Of a stretch of DNA of 64,000 nucleotides, positions 8,954-17,533 are shown in pieces. A program made the position numbers and the translations under genes. The first letter of the stretch is position 1; each line of letters starts with the position of its first letter. Source of the stretch: Methanosphaerula subterraneus (GTDB taxonomy: Archaea; Halobacteriota; Methanomicrobia; Methanomicrobiales; Methanospirillaceae); NCBI RefSeq assembly GCF_052055875.1, contig NZ_CP170508.1, positions 1,736,001 through 1,800,000 on the forward strand, read 5' to 3'. The notes beneath the pieces were generated by a model that saw only the letters and a program-made list of their open reading frames with translations, searched no databases and was not told where the DNA came from.

Positions 8954-9424
8954 TCATCCTCCCCGCCGGTAGGTCCCCATCAGGTGTCCCTCAGCAAGGA
9001 TGTGTCCCTCCATGGCAGACCGAAGGTGTCCGGCTGTCGCGCTGCCCCGAATGCTCACTTCCCGGTCCAGCGCAAAGACCCGGAAGAAGTAGCGGTGCCG
9101 CTGCCCCTTCGGCGGGCAGGGACCTGAATACGAGGAACGGCCGAAACTGTTCACCCCCTGCCCTGACCCGTCAGGGAAGAGCGCTCCCTTGGGGACACCG
9201 GTCAGGAGGCCCGCGGTCTCCCCGGGGAGGTTGAAGAGCACCCAGTGGATGAAGACCCCGCCCGGTGCGTCCGGGTCCTCGGCGATCACGGCGATGCTGA
9301 CGGTTCCGGGAGGCGTGCCGGTCCACGCCAGTTCTGGGGAGAGATCCTCTCCGTCGCAGGTATAGACCGTCGGGATCATCGCCCCTTCCTTAAATGCCAT
9401 GGATGTTAAGGTCAGTGTTTGCAT
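8954..9424 (-). CDS. PEBP-family (YbhB/YbcL-like) protein
   Basis: A 156-residue phosphatidylethanolamine-binding/Raf-kinase-inhibitor-like protein of the prokaryotic YbhB/YbcL type. The motifs DPDAPGGVFIHWVLFNLP (about residues 50-67) and SGPCPPKGQRHRYFFRVFALD (about 100-120) are the two signature blocks. It lacks a signal peptide and is presumably cytoplasmic. The prokaryotic function is unknown. The ATG is preceded by AGAGGT with six bases spacing, and the gene stands alone on this strand. Confidence 0.88.
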   Translation of the reverse strand: MQTLTLTSMAFKEGAMIPTVYTCDGEDLSPELAWTGTPPGTVSIAVIAEDPDAPGGVFIHWVLFNLPGETAGLLTGVPKGALFPDGSGQGVNSFGRSSYSGPCPPKGQRHRYFFRVFALDREVSIRGSATAGHLRSAMEGHILAEGHLMGTYRRGG

Positions 9425-9526
9425 AACAGTACCTCTGCTGAAAGGAGAAATTCTATTTAAATTTAGTGGTCACAGGGGGCAATGGTTTATCATCTCCATC
9501 TGCCACCTGAGCGATGGTGAAGCGGG

Positions 9527-10162
9527 ATGAACTATCGAAGAGAGATCGAAGCACTGGCGAAGGTCGCAGCCGGCGAGGGGGCGGTTGCAGCAGAGATCAG
9601 GGCAAGGGACGTGGTGGTCGCCGAGTGGGTCAGGTTCAGATGCCGGTACGGGTGCAAAGGGTACGGCAAGCACCTCTCCTGCCCGCCCTATGCCCCGGAC
9701 CCGGAGAAGACGCAGAGGATGGTCGACGGCTACTCGGTGGGGCTGCTCCTCCGGTTCGACGGGGTGCCGGGGCATCCGACGATCGGGCCGGATGACATTC
9801 CAGATGACTTTCATCAGTTCTATGCAGACCTGATCCGATGGGTGAACACCACGGTCTGGACGATCGAGAAGACCGCGTACTATGACGGGTTCTACAAGGC
9901 CTTCGGGTTCGGGGCGTACCCATGCAGTTACTGCGAGACCTGCGTGGCAGAGGAGCAGGCCGGGCCTGTCGACGAGAGTCTGCGGAGGTCCTGCAGGCAC
10001 ATGGACCGGGTCAGGCCGAGCATGGAGGCCGCCGGCATGGACGTCTTTGCGACGGCGGCGGCGGTTGGCTGGCACCTCCATACGATCCCGTCCCGGAATC
10101 TCGAGTATGGGAAGATCCTGCATGGAAACCTCCAGTCGGTCGGGCTGGTGCTGATCGAGTGA
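9527..10162 (+). CDS. DUF2284 predicted metal-binding protein
   Basis: A 211-residue cysteine-rich protein common in methanogens and anaerobic bacteria. Cysteine groups CRYGCKGYGKHLSCPPYAPDP (about residues 39-59) and CSYCETC (about 133-139), then SCRHMDRVRPSMEAAGMD, are the family signature and probably bind a metal or iron-sulfur cluster. No reaction is established. GGTGA lies six bases before the ATG. The neighbours give no functional hint. Confidence 0.8.
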   Translation: MNYRREIEALAKVAAGEGAVAAEIRARDVVVAEWVRFRCRYGCKGYGKHLSCPPYAPDPEKTQRMVDGYSVGLLLRFDGVPGHPTIGPDDIPDDFHQFYADLIRWVNTTVWTIEKTAYYDGFYKAFGFGAYPCSYCETCVAEEQAGPVDESLRRSCRHMDRVRPSMEAAGMDVFATAAAVGWHLHTIPSRNLEYGKILHGNLQSVGLVLIE

Positions 10163-10273
10163 GGTCGCCCCCGGGTGTTGCCATGCAACGTCGTGCCGCA
10201 ACGTGGCGCTGCAAATCTTGATTATTCCTCCAATGAGAAGAGGGGATTGCCACAAGGCACGAGGTGAAGAGAG

Positions 10274-10738
10274 ATGGAGAGGAGTGGAGGATTGGAACAG
10301 ACCCTGAACCAATTGATGACAGGGAGCACGTTTGAGATGCTGAACGCAGCATCAGCGATCAAAGTCCACGGGGACGCGGCGGTGGAACGGCTGATCCCGG
10401 CCCTGCAGGGCGGAGACCGGGAGACCCGATGGAAGGCGGCCGTAGCTCTCGAAGAGGTGGGCATGCCGGCGATCCAACCCCTGGTCACTATCATCAGGCA
10501 GGGGTCGCATGAGGCGAAGGTGCCGGCCATCTGGGCACTTGAGAAGATCCACGACCCCAGCGTGGTGGCACCGCTGATCGAAGAACTCAGGGACGATGAC
10601 GAATGCTGCAGGTGGATGGCAGAGGCCGCCCTGAAGGAGATCGGAGATCCTGAAGGGGTCAGGGCAGCAGAGGACCAGCTGGCCGGTGAATCAAAGGAGG
10701 CGCAGGGTTTCGTCGAAGAACTGATCGAGGGATCCTGA
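10274..10738 (+). CDS. HEAT-repeat (PBS lyase-type) protein, first of a tandem pair
   Basis: A 154-residue protein built of short alpha-helical HEAT repeats (DAAVERLIPALQGGDRETRWKA; GMPAIQPLVTII; PAIWALEKIHDPSVVAPLIEELRDDDE). Such proteins act as protein-binding scaffolds. It ends in GFVEELIEGS, the same as the next gene, and the two proteins have equal length, so they arose by duplication. GGTGA precedes the ATG. No catalytic motif is present and the partner is unknown. Confidence 0.82.
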   Translation: MERSGGLEQTLNQLMTGSTFEMLNAASAIKVHGDAAVERLIPALQGGDRETRWKAAVALEEVGMPAIQPLVTIIRQGSHEAKVPAIWALEKIHDPSVVAPLIEELRDDDECCRWMAEAALKEIGDPEGVRAAEDQLAGESKEAQGFVEELIEGS

Positions 10739-10759
10739 GGAGAGAGACGGGGTGAAGAG

Positions 10760-11224
10760 ATGGGGAGCGCTGAAGGACTGGACCGGACCCTGAACCAGGT
10801 GATGACAGGGAACACGCTTGAGATGCTGGAAGCGGCATCGGCGATGAAAGCATTCGGAGATGCAGCGGTGGAACGACTGATCCCTGCCCTGCTGGACGGG
10901 GATCGAGAGAGCCGGTGGAAGGCGGCCGTCGCCCTTGGGGAGGTGGGTACACCTGCAGTCGAGCCACTGATCGCCATCATCTCACAGGGGAAGGGTGATG
11001 CGAAGATGCCGGCTATCTGGGCACTGCAGAAGATAGGGGATCCCCGTGCAGTGGAACCGCTGGTTGAGGCCCTCTGCGATGATTATGAATCCTGCAGATG
11101 GATGGCGGCGGCAGCGTTACAGCAGATCGGGGATCTGAAGGCGATCAACGCGGTGAACGCTGCGCTCGTCAATGAATCGGATGACGTGCGTGGTTTCGTC
11201 GAAGAACTGATCGAGGGATCCTGA
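10760..11224 (+). CDS. HEAT-repeat protein, second of a tandem pair
   Basis: This is a 154-residue paralogue of the preceding gene, starting 21 bases after it and preceded by GGGGTGA. It is collinear along its whole length (TLNQVMTGNTLEMLEAASAMKAFGDAAVERLIPALLDGD), with most changes at helix surfaces. The two products may form a heterodimer or serve different partners. A T-rich tract at about 11271-11276 may end the transcript. No cofactor or enzyme motif is seen. Confidence 0.82.
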   Translation: MGSAEGLDRTLNQVMTGNTLEMLEAASAMKAFGDAAVERLIPALLDGDRESRWKAAVALGEVGTPAVEPLIAIISQGKGDAKMPAIWALQKIGDPRAVEPLVEALCDDYESCRWMAAAALQQIGDLKAINAVNAALVNESDDVRGFVEELIEGS

Positions 11225-11278
11225 TGGATCCTAAAGAGATCTAAAAGGTTCTGAAGAGATCCTGAATTCTCTTTTTTA

Positions 11279-12559
11279 TCAGCGGACCGGGGGGACTTTC
11301 TCACGGGGAGCTTGCCGGACCGACGCCCGGGCCGGGGATCTTCTGCCCGGCGCCTTGACTCCCGGTTTGGCCGGAGATTTTACCGGAGGTTTGACCTGAG
11401 GTTTCTCCCCGCTCTGACCGATGAAGGCCTCGACGATCTCCCCGGCGAGCTGGGCCCCGAGAGTCGGCTGGATCGACTCCAGCCAGAGGAAAAATCCCGC
11501 CATATGCGGGGTCCGAATACTTTCGAACCGGAACCCGCCAGTCTTGTCAGGGATCATCTTCAGGTACTCGCGCCGCTGCCGGGTCCGAAAGTACAGGATC
11601 GGGGAGAGCTCCGGCAGGTCCACGGCCAGGACCACCTTGGAGAACTTGCCGGCGAGCTCTGAACAGATCATCTCCTTCCCCTTGATGCTGAGCGGGTAGG
11701 ATTTGCAGAGCGCTCGTGCTGCCGACGGGTACAGCCCGCCGAAGAGGACCTTCTTGACAATCTGAGGCAGGTCGTCCGGAGCAGTATAGGCATCCTGAGG
11801 GGCGTGTACCTGGACCAGTTCCAGCACCCGCTGCCGCCGCTCGTCATGAAGCATCTTGTAGTCGAACGGTCGCTTCACGGGGATCTGGTCCGCCCGGAAG
11901 AGCTTGGTGCTGGCCGGCGCCTTCCGCGGGGCCTGCTTGGCCACAGGCCGCTTCTCGAAGAGGGCCTTGATCGATTCGCAGGAGTCGGTGCAGATCACCA
12001 CGTTGTCCGGCTCTTTACAGAGCCTCTTGATGATCGGATGGTTGGAGACGTCCACCGACGAGACGAGGAGGAACGGGACCGAGGCCTGACCGTAGATATA
12101 CCCGATCAACCGCTTCTTGAACTTGATCTCGACCTCGAAATCCTTCATATCGGTCGGGGAGGTGACGATCTCCCCGAACGCGATCTGGTTGTTCTGGTCG
12201 AGGAAGAGGAGATCGAACTCGGCCAGGTCCTGCCCGTTTCCCCTGATCTTGATGTCTCCAATGTTTGAGTAGAAGAGCCCGTTCTGCCCAAGCCGGACAT
12301 TCGACCTGACCGGTGGGGCATCAGCCCCTTTTCGGGCGATGCCGCTGATCAGAGGCGTCTGCTCGGCGAGGTGGAGCATCGTCTCATAGATCACCGCCTC
12401 GTACCACCGCCCCTCGGCGGTCCGCATCGACGGGATGTCCTGCGAGAAGAGCTTCTTCCGCTCGGCTTTGCGCATATGGACGGTCGCGTCCATCACCATG
12501 GCCGGGGTCAGCGGGCATGTCGCGAAGTGGGCGGCAAGCCAGTTCACCATCTCAGACAT
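11279..12559 (-). CDS. Unknown protein with a possible PD-(D/E)XK nuclease-like core and basic tail
   Basis: I do not recognise a named family. Around residues 115-160 the order is AEFDLLFLDQNNQIAFGEIV, then a basic helix (FEVEIKFKKRLIGYIYG) and a hydrophobic strand FLLVSSVDV. This Asp / 13 residues / Glu-x-hydrophobic spacing resembles a restriction-endonuclease-like core, though the usual Glu-x-Lys has Val in place of Lys, so catalysis is doubtful. The last about 50 residues are a low-complexity Pro/Lys/Arg tail (KPPVKSPAKPGVKAPGRR), suggestive of nucleic-acid or surface binding. It lies 39 bases downstream of leuB on the same strand, probably by chance. Confidence 0.6.
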   Translation of the reverse strand: MSEMVNWLAAHFATCPLTPAMVMDATVHMRKAERKKLFSQDIPSMRTAEGRWYEAVIYETMLHLAEQTPLISGIARKGADAPPVRSNVRLGQNGLFYSNIGDIKIRGNGQDLAEFDLLFLDQNNQIAFGEIVTSPTDMKDFEVEIKFKKRLIGYIYGQASVPFLLVSSVDVSNHPIIKRLCKEPDNVVICTDSCESIKALFEKRPVAKQAPRKAPASTKLFRADQIPVKRPFDYKMLHDERRQRVLELVQVHAPQDAYTAPDDLPQIVKKVLFGGLYPSAARALCKSYPLSIKGKEMICSELAGKFSKVVLAVDLPELSPILYFRTRQRREYLKMIPDKTGGFRFESIRTPHMAGFFLWLESIQPTLGAQLAGEIVEAFIGQSGEKPQVKPPVKSPAKPGVKAPGRRSPARASVRQAPREKVPPVR

Positions 12560-12598
12560 GGCACCTTCTGCTGCGCAGGGAGAGAGAAGAGGGGGGGA

Positions 12599-13726
12599 TC
12601 ACAGTCCCCCGTCCCTGACCAGGGCGGCGATATGATCGCCGACACCGCTGGTGCCGGTCGAGCCGCCCATATCCTTTGTCACCACACCATCGGTGATCGA
12701 GGTGGCGATTGCACTGACAACGGCCGCTGCGGCCTCCTGCTCACCGAGGTGATCGAGGAGGAGCGAGCCAGCCCAGATGGTGGCGATCGGGTTCGCACGG
12801 TTCTGACCCTTATATTTGGGGGCAGATCCATGGATCGGCTCGAACATCGAGGTGCCGGCCGGGTTGATGTTGCCGCCGGGGGCCAGGCCGAGCCCGCCCT
12901 GGATCATCGCCCCGAGGTCGGTGATGATGTCCCCAAACATGTTTGGGGTGACGACCACGTCGAACCATTCAGGGTTCTTGACGAACCACATCGTGACTGC
13001 GTCGACGAACATGAACTCAGTCGCGACCGACGGATGATCGGCACCGACAGAGGTGAAGACCTCCCTCCAGAGTCCGTAGACATCAGAGAGGACGTTCGCC
13101 TTGTCCACCGACGCGAGCTTCTTATTCCGCCGCTCGGCCATATCAAAGGCGTATGAGATCACCCGACGGGATCCCTGCGTGGAGACGACTCCGACCTGGT
13201 AGGCGATCTCGTCGGCGTCCGACTCGATATCCAGCCCGAACTTCACATTGTACAGTTCCCTGGCCAGAACCAGTTCCTGCCTGGAGACTCCTGGCCCTTT
13301 CACCCGGCCGCCGAGGCCGACATAGAAGTCCTCGGTGTTCTCCCTGACCACGACAAAGTCGATATCCTCCGGTCCTTTCCCTGCCAGCGGGGTCGAGACC
13401 CCAGGGAGGAGTTTGATCGGCCTGAGGTTGACGTACTGGTCGAAGTAGAACCTGAGTGCGAGCAGGATCCCCTTCTCAAGCACCCCGGGCTGGACCCGCG
13501 GGTCCCCGATCGAGCCAAAGTAGATGGCCTTGTGCGTACCGATGTCCTTGAGGTCGTCCTCGGTCAGCAGCGTGCCGTCGGCCAGGTACCGCTCTGCCCC
13601 AAGTTCATACTCATCCCACTGGATATCGAATCCAAACCGCTCTCCTGCGGCATCCAGTACCTTTCTCCCTTCGACGAGGATCTCAGGACCGATCCCGTCC
13701 CCGCCTATTGATGCGACTCTGTACAT
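12599..13726 (-). CDS. leuB: 3-Isopropylmalate dehydrogenase (or homoisocitrate dehydrogenase)
   Basis: A 375-residue NAD-dependent beta-decarboxylating dehydrogenase. GGDGIGPEIL at the N terminus, VVRENTEDFYVG (about residues 125-136), NMFGDIITDL (about 236-245) and the nucleotide-site block EPIHGSAPKYKGQNRANPIA (about 292-311) are diagnostic. It carries out step three of leucine synthesis. Methanogens also use a close paralogue (AksF) for coenzyme B synthesis, and sequence alone does not exclude that. The ATG is preceded by a strong GGAGGTG that lies inside the 3' end of leuD; the genes overlap by 22 bases. Confidence 0.9.
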   Translation of the reverse strand: MYRVASIGGDGIGPEILVEGRKVLDAAGERFGFDIQWDEYELGAERYLADGTLLTEDDLKDIGTHKAIYFGSIGDPRVQPGVLEKGILLALRFYFDQYVNLRPIKLLPGVSTPLAGKGPEDIDFVVVRENTEDFYVGLGGRVKGPGVSRQELVLARELYNVKFGLDIESDADEIAYQVGVVSTQGSRRVISYAFDMAERRNKKLASVDKANVLSDVYGLWREVFTSVGADHPSVATEFMFVDAVTMWFVKNPEWFDVVVTPNMFGDIITDLGAMIQGGLGLAPGGNINPAGTSMFEPIHGSAPKYKGQNRANPIATIWAGSLLLDHLGEQEAAAAVVSAIATSITDGVVTKDMGGSTGTSGVGDHIAALVRDGGL

Positions 13727-14202
13727 ATCTGCACCTCCTTTTGATTCTTCGCATACTCGACCAGCCCGCCGGCATCGACGATCTCCTGCATGAAAGTCGG
13801 CACCGGTTCAAGCCCGTACCGCACCCCATCGGCAGTGATCGTGCCGGTCGCCAGGTCGACGTTGACCTGCGCCTTATCCGCAATTTTGGCTGCGTCCGGA
13901 CAGACCAGCGGCAGCAGCCCGACATTGATCGCGTTCCGGTAGAAGATCCGTGCAAACGTGATGGCGATCACGTACCGAACACCGGCTCCCTTAAGGGCCA
14001 GCGGGGCGTGCTCACGCGAGGAACCACAGCCGAAGTTCTTCTCCCCGACCACGATGTCCCCAGGTTTGACCTCCTTCGCAAACTCGTCGCGGGTCCCCTC
14101 GAACGCATGCAGAGCGAGTTCTTCGGGTTTATTGATGATCAGAAATCGTCCCGGGATGATCGCGTCGGTGTCGATGTCGTCCCCAAACTTCCATGCCCTC
14201 AT
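13705..14202 (-). CDS. leuD: 3-Isopropylmalate dehydratase, small subunit
   Basis: A 165-residue swivel-domain subunit of the aconitase family, with GDDIDTDAIIPGRF at the N terminus and the FGCGSSREHAP substrate-site motif at about residues 57-67. It pairs with the large subunit encoded just upstream. The specificity loop after DAIIPGR reads FLII. In the M. jannaschii paralogues, as I recall, homoaconitase has an arginine in this loop (YLRT) and isopropylmalate isomerase a hydrophobic residue (YLVY-like). The lack of arginine therefore favours isopropylmalate, but this is inference. Confidence 0.88.
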   Translation of the reverse strand: MRAWKFGDDIDTDAIIPGRFLIINKPEELALHAFEGTRDEFAKEVKPGDIVVGEKNFGCGSSREHAPLALKGAGVRYVIAITFARIFYRNAINVGLLPLVCPDAAKIADKAQVNVDLATGTITADGVRYGLEPVPTFMQEIVDAGGLVEYAKNQKEVQICTESHQ

Positions 14203-14203
14203 C

Positions 14204-15463
14204 TCACACCTCCCTCGGGTCGGTGATCACACCGGTGATCGCACTCGCCGCCGCCGTCGCTGCCGAGGCCAGATATACTGACCCCTCGGTCGACCCCTGC
14301 CGGCCCCGGAAGTTCCGGTTCGAGGTGGAGAGCGAAGCCTCGCCCGGACCGATCAGCCCGAACGCCCCGCCCATGCACGGCCCGCAGCACGGCGCCTCGA
14401 CCATTGCCCCGGCCTCGACGAACCGTTCGATCAGCCCGGCCCGCAGCGTCTTTAAGTATTCGTCCCGCGAGGCCGGGATCACGATCACCCGGAGGTCTTC
14501 AGAGAAGGACCGGTCTCCAAGGACGGCCGCGGCCTCAGCGAGGTCCTCGAACCGTCCGTTGGTGCACGACCCGATGAAGACCTGGTCGAGGTGCGTTCCT
14601 GCCACCTCGGTCACGTCGACCACGTGGTCCACGTTGTGCGGAACAGCGACTTGGGGCGCAAGATCGGTCACATCGTACCGGCGCTGGTCGACAAAGGTCG
14701 CGTCCTCGTCACTGTCAAGGTCAAACGGCGTGACCTGCCGCCGGGATTTCATATAGTCCCAGGTCACCTGGTCGGGCGGGACGATCCCCGCCTTGGCGCC
14801 CATCTCGATGGCCATATTCGAAAGGGTCATCCTGCCGGACATGTCCATGCCCCGGATCGTCGGCCCGGTGAACTCCACCGCCTTGTAGGTGGCTCCGTCA
14901 GCACCGATATCCCCAATGATCGAGAGGATCAGATCCTTTGGCCCGACCCGGTGCTGGAAGGCACCGTCGATGGTCATCCGGATCGTTTCAGGCACCCGGA
15001 AGTAGAGTGCCCCGAACTTCAGGACAAATCCCATGTCGGTCGAGCCGATGCCGGTTGCAAACGCCCCTGCAGCACCATACATACAGGTATGCGAGTCGGA
15101 CCCGACCACGATCTCACCAGGTCCGGCCCGCCCTTTCTCAAGGACCACCTGGTGGCAGACCCCCTCGTGGAGGTCATAGTTGTGGATTCCCTGCTCTGCT
15201 GCGAACTTCCGCATCATCTGATGATTCCCTGCGGCTGCAATGGAATCTGCGGGGATCTGGTGATCAAAGAGCATGATCACCCCCTTTGGATCAAAGACCT
15301 TCGTGCCACCCATCTGGTAAAAGGTCTGAATGGCAAGCGGGCCCGTGATGTCATGGATCATCGCTGCATCTATCGGAGCCATCACCACGTCGCCTGCGTG
15401 GACCGGCCTACCGCATCTGGATGAGAATATCTTCTCCGCTATTGTTGCTCCCATTGCATTCAT
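14204..15463 (-). CDS. leuC: 3-Isopropylmalate dehydratase, large subunit
   Basis: A 419-residue aconitase-family subunit of the short archaeal LeuC/HacA type. The 4Fe-4S ligands lie in GSCTNGRFEDL and in CCGPCMGG; DSHTCMYGAAGAFATGIGSTD is the signature near the active site. It interconverts 2- and 3-isopropylmalate together with the next gene, one base downstream. Start ATG codons at 15463 and 15454 are both possible; AGGGG abuts the first and is nine bases from the second. The order leuC-leuD-leuB forms a compact operon. Confidence 0.9.
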   Translation of the reverse strand: MNAMGATIAEKIFSSRCGRPVHAGDVVMAPIDAAMIHDITGPLAIQTFYQMGGTKVFDPKGVIMLFDHQIPADSIAAAGNHQMMRKFAAEQGIHNYDLHEGVCHQVVLEKGRAGPGEIVVGSDSHTCMYGAAGAFATGIGSTDMGFVLKFGALYFRVPETIRMTIDGAFQHRVGPKDLILSIIGDIGADGATYKAVEFTGPTIRGMDMSGRMTLSNMAIEMGAKAGIVPPDQVTWDYMKSRRQVTPFDLDSDEDATFVDQRRYDVTDLAPQVAVPHNVDHVVDVTEVAGTHLDQVFIGSCTNGRFEDLAEAAAVLGDRSFSEDLRVIVIPASRDEYLKTLRAGLIERFVEAGAMVEAPCCGPCMGGAFGLIGPGEASLSTSNRNFRGRQGSTEGSVYLASAATAAASAITGVITDPREV

Positions 15464-15529
15464 CCCCTGGCCTGTGGTCAGGTACTGTAGTCATTGGAGA
15501 CGAACCAGATTAATCTTCACTCTTCTGCA

Positions 15530-17533
15530 TCACGCTTCTTCGCAGTGAAGCTCGGTGAGGATCTCGATCGGGTCGTCCACCTTCTCGACCAGTTTGAGGA
15601 TCGCAAGCAGCCGTTCGACCCCGATGAAGTGCGAGGCCATCACCCGGGAGAGGTCGGTCAGCTGGATCCTTCCGTTCTCCCGTTTGATCAGGCGGTTGTC
15701 GAGCATCAGGTCGAGGACCGGTTCGGTGGACCCGACCATCGTCCCTTCGATCCGCTGCAACGCCTCCGGATCACCCCTGCAGACGATTGCATTCGCCACG
15801 AACTCCTCGGACGATGCCTCGATGTCGTACTCGGGGGCGACCTCCTCCATCTCGCCCTTCAGCAGTCGGAGCGCCACCTCCTCCTCGGTCCCCTGCGCCT
15901 CCCGCGAGTAGGTGGCCCCGGGTTCGGCGAGGATCACGACCCTCCCCTGGTCATGGAAGTCGGGCCGGCCGGCACGCCCGGACATCTGGCTGAACTCCTG
16001 CACGCTCAACCAGGAGATCCCCATAGCAAGGGCATCGAAGACCACCTGCGAGGCGGGAAAGTCCACACCGGCCCCGAGGGCCGCGGTGGTGATCACGCCG
16101 GCCAGCTTGCCGCGGGTGAACTTATCCTCCACCTCCCGCCGCTCCTGGGCGGTCAGCCCGGCGTGGTAGGCGGCCACGTGTTTACCGACCTTATCGGCGA
16201 TCAGGTGGCAGCGTGCCCGGGAGTTGGTGAAGACGATCGACTGGCCGTGGTAGCCCTTGGAGGAGATCTTCTTGTACTCCTCCTCGATCAGCCGCTTGAT
16301 CGCCGGGATCTTCTCCTTCTTCTCGAGGAACATCAGGTGCCGGTCCAGTGCGACCGGCCGGTCGGCATACTGGACCAGGGTCGCGTTCAGTTTCTTGGCC
16401 AGCACCTTTGGCGACCCTATCGTCGCCGAGAGGTACAGGAACTGGGCGTTCGGGGCCTGGTACTTCAGCCGTGCGATCAGCCCGTCGAGCCGGTGGCCCC
16501 GGTCCTGGTCCTCGAGCATCTGCACCTCGTCGATCACCACCGTCCCGATATCGCCGAGGTTTCTGCCGAGCCGGAGCTGGTGGTCGACCCCCTCGTACGT
16601 CCCGACCAGGATCGGGGATCTCGGATCGCGCACCGCATCCACCTTCGTCTCGCGGAGGTGGATCCGGGACTGCCCGATCTGCAGCGACGTCTGCGCGATA
16701 TCCCGGTACCGTTCAGAGAAACGTCGGTACTTCTGCGTCGCCAGCGCGACCAGCGGGACCAGGAAGAGGAGTCGACCCCGTCCTTCAAGGTAGTTCTTCA
16801 GCCCGGCCATCTCGCCGATGAAGGTCTTGCCACTGGCTGTCGCTGATACGACCAGCAGGTCCTTGCCGAAGAGGAGCCCGGCCTCGACCGCCAGCTGCTG
16901 CGCCGGCATCAGGGACTCGACCTGTGCGACATCGACGAACTTCCGCGGGAGCGGCAGCTCCTCGAGACGAGTGGTCTGCTGGATCGGCTGCGCCTCGATC
17001 CGATCGAAGAGAGTCTGCTTGCCCTGTTTCTTATCGGGCAACAGGGTCGCGATCACCCGATCCAGGTCCCGGTATTTGGCGAGCAGGTCATCGAGATGGC
17101 CGAGGGCTCCACGCCCCATGTGGTTCAGATGGACCAGTTCGCGCCGCATTTCCCGGCGGGCGCAGGGGAGACAGATCAGTTCTCTGCCGTACTTCACTGC
17201 CTGCCCCTGATCGATCGGGGTCACCTTGTCCTCCAGCAGACAGAGCCGGCAACAGTGGACTGGTGCCCACTTCACCTGGATATCCGACAGAAACGATCCG
17301 AAGGCCTGGTCGTTTCTGGTCATATGGACCGTCGAGGACCGAAGAAGCGCGACCAGTTCCTTGCTCGGGGTGTTCCGATACTCACGGCTGCCAGACCGCC
17401 TGAGACGGTAGTCCTTCGGCCGGATCCCCTTCGGGGTCTCTGCCAGGACGACCACACCGACAGCTCTGACATGCCTGCCATCTGAGAATATCAGCCGATA
17501 ATCTGCCCGCTGGGGTTGTACAATGATGATCAT
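15530..17533 (-). CDS. DEAD/DEAH-box superfamily 2 helicase (archaeal)
   Basis: A 667-residue protein. The first about 200 residues are an archaeal-specific N-terminal region that includes a four-cysteine zinc-binding pattern, CRLCLLEDK and LICLPCARR (about residues 98-130). The helicase core follows: SATASGKTFIGE (motif I, about 231-242), DEVQ (motif II, about 333), YLSATIGSP (motif III) and a C-terminal domain with IVFTNSRARCH and QMSGRAGRP (motif VI). The DEVQ box and QMSGRAGRP resemble Ski2/Hel308-like enzymes. The start ATG overlaps the stop of the upstream regulator (ATGA). Probably a DNA or RNA unwinding enzyme; no substrate can be named. Confidence 0.85.
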   Translation of the reverse strand: MIIIVQPQRADYRLIFSDGRHVRAVGVVVLAETPKGIRPKDYRLRRSGSREYRNTPSKELVALLRSSTVHMTRNDQAFGSFLSDIQVKWAPVHCCRLCLLEDKVTPIDQGQAVKYGRELICLPCARREMRRELVHLNHMGRGALGHLDDLLAKYRDLDRVIATLLPDKKQGKQTLFDRIEAQPIQQTTRLEELPLPRKFVDVAQVESLMPAQQLAVEAGLLFGKDLLVVSATASGKTFIGEMAGLKNYLEGRGRLLFLVPLVALATQKYRRFSERYRDIAQTSLQIGQSRIHLRETKVDAVRDPRSPILVGTYEGVDHQLRLGRNLGDIGTVVIDEVQMLEDQDRGHRLDGLIARLKYQAPNAQFLYLSATIGSPKVLAKKLNATLVQYADRPVALDRHLMFLEKKEKIPAIKRLIEEEYKKISSKGYHGQSIVFTNSRARCHLIADKVGKHVAAYHAGLTAQERREVEDKFTRGKLAGVITTAALGAGVDFPASQVVFDALAMGISWLSVQEFSQMSGRAGRPDFHDQGRVVILAEPGATYSREAQGTEEEVALRLLKGEMEEVAPEYDIEASSEEFVANAIVCRGDPEALQRIEGTMVGSTEPVLDLMLDNRLIKRENGRIQLTDLSRVMASHFIGVERLLAILKLVEKVDDPIEILTELHCEEA

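Noticed and set aside
15494..16846. 450-codon plus-strand open frame opposite the helicase
   Set aside because: Antisense to conserved helicase motifs; Leu/Asp/His/Arg-rich shadow.
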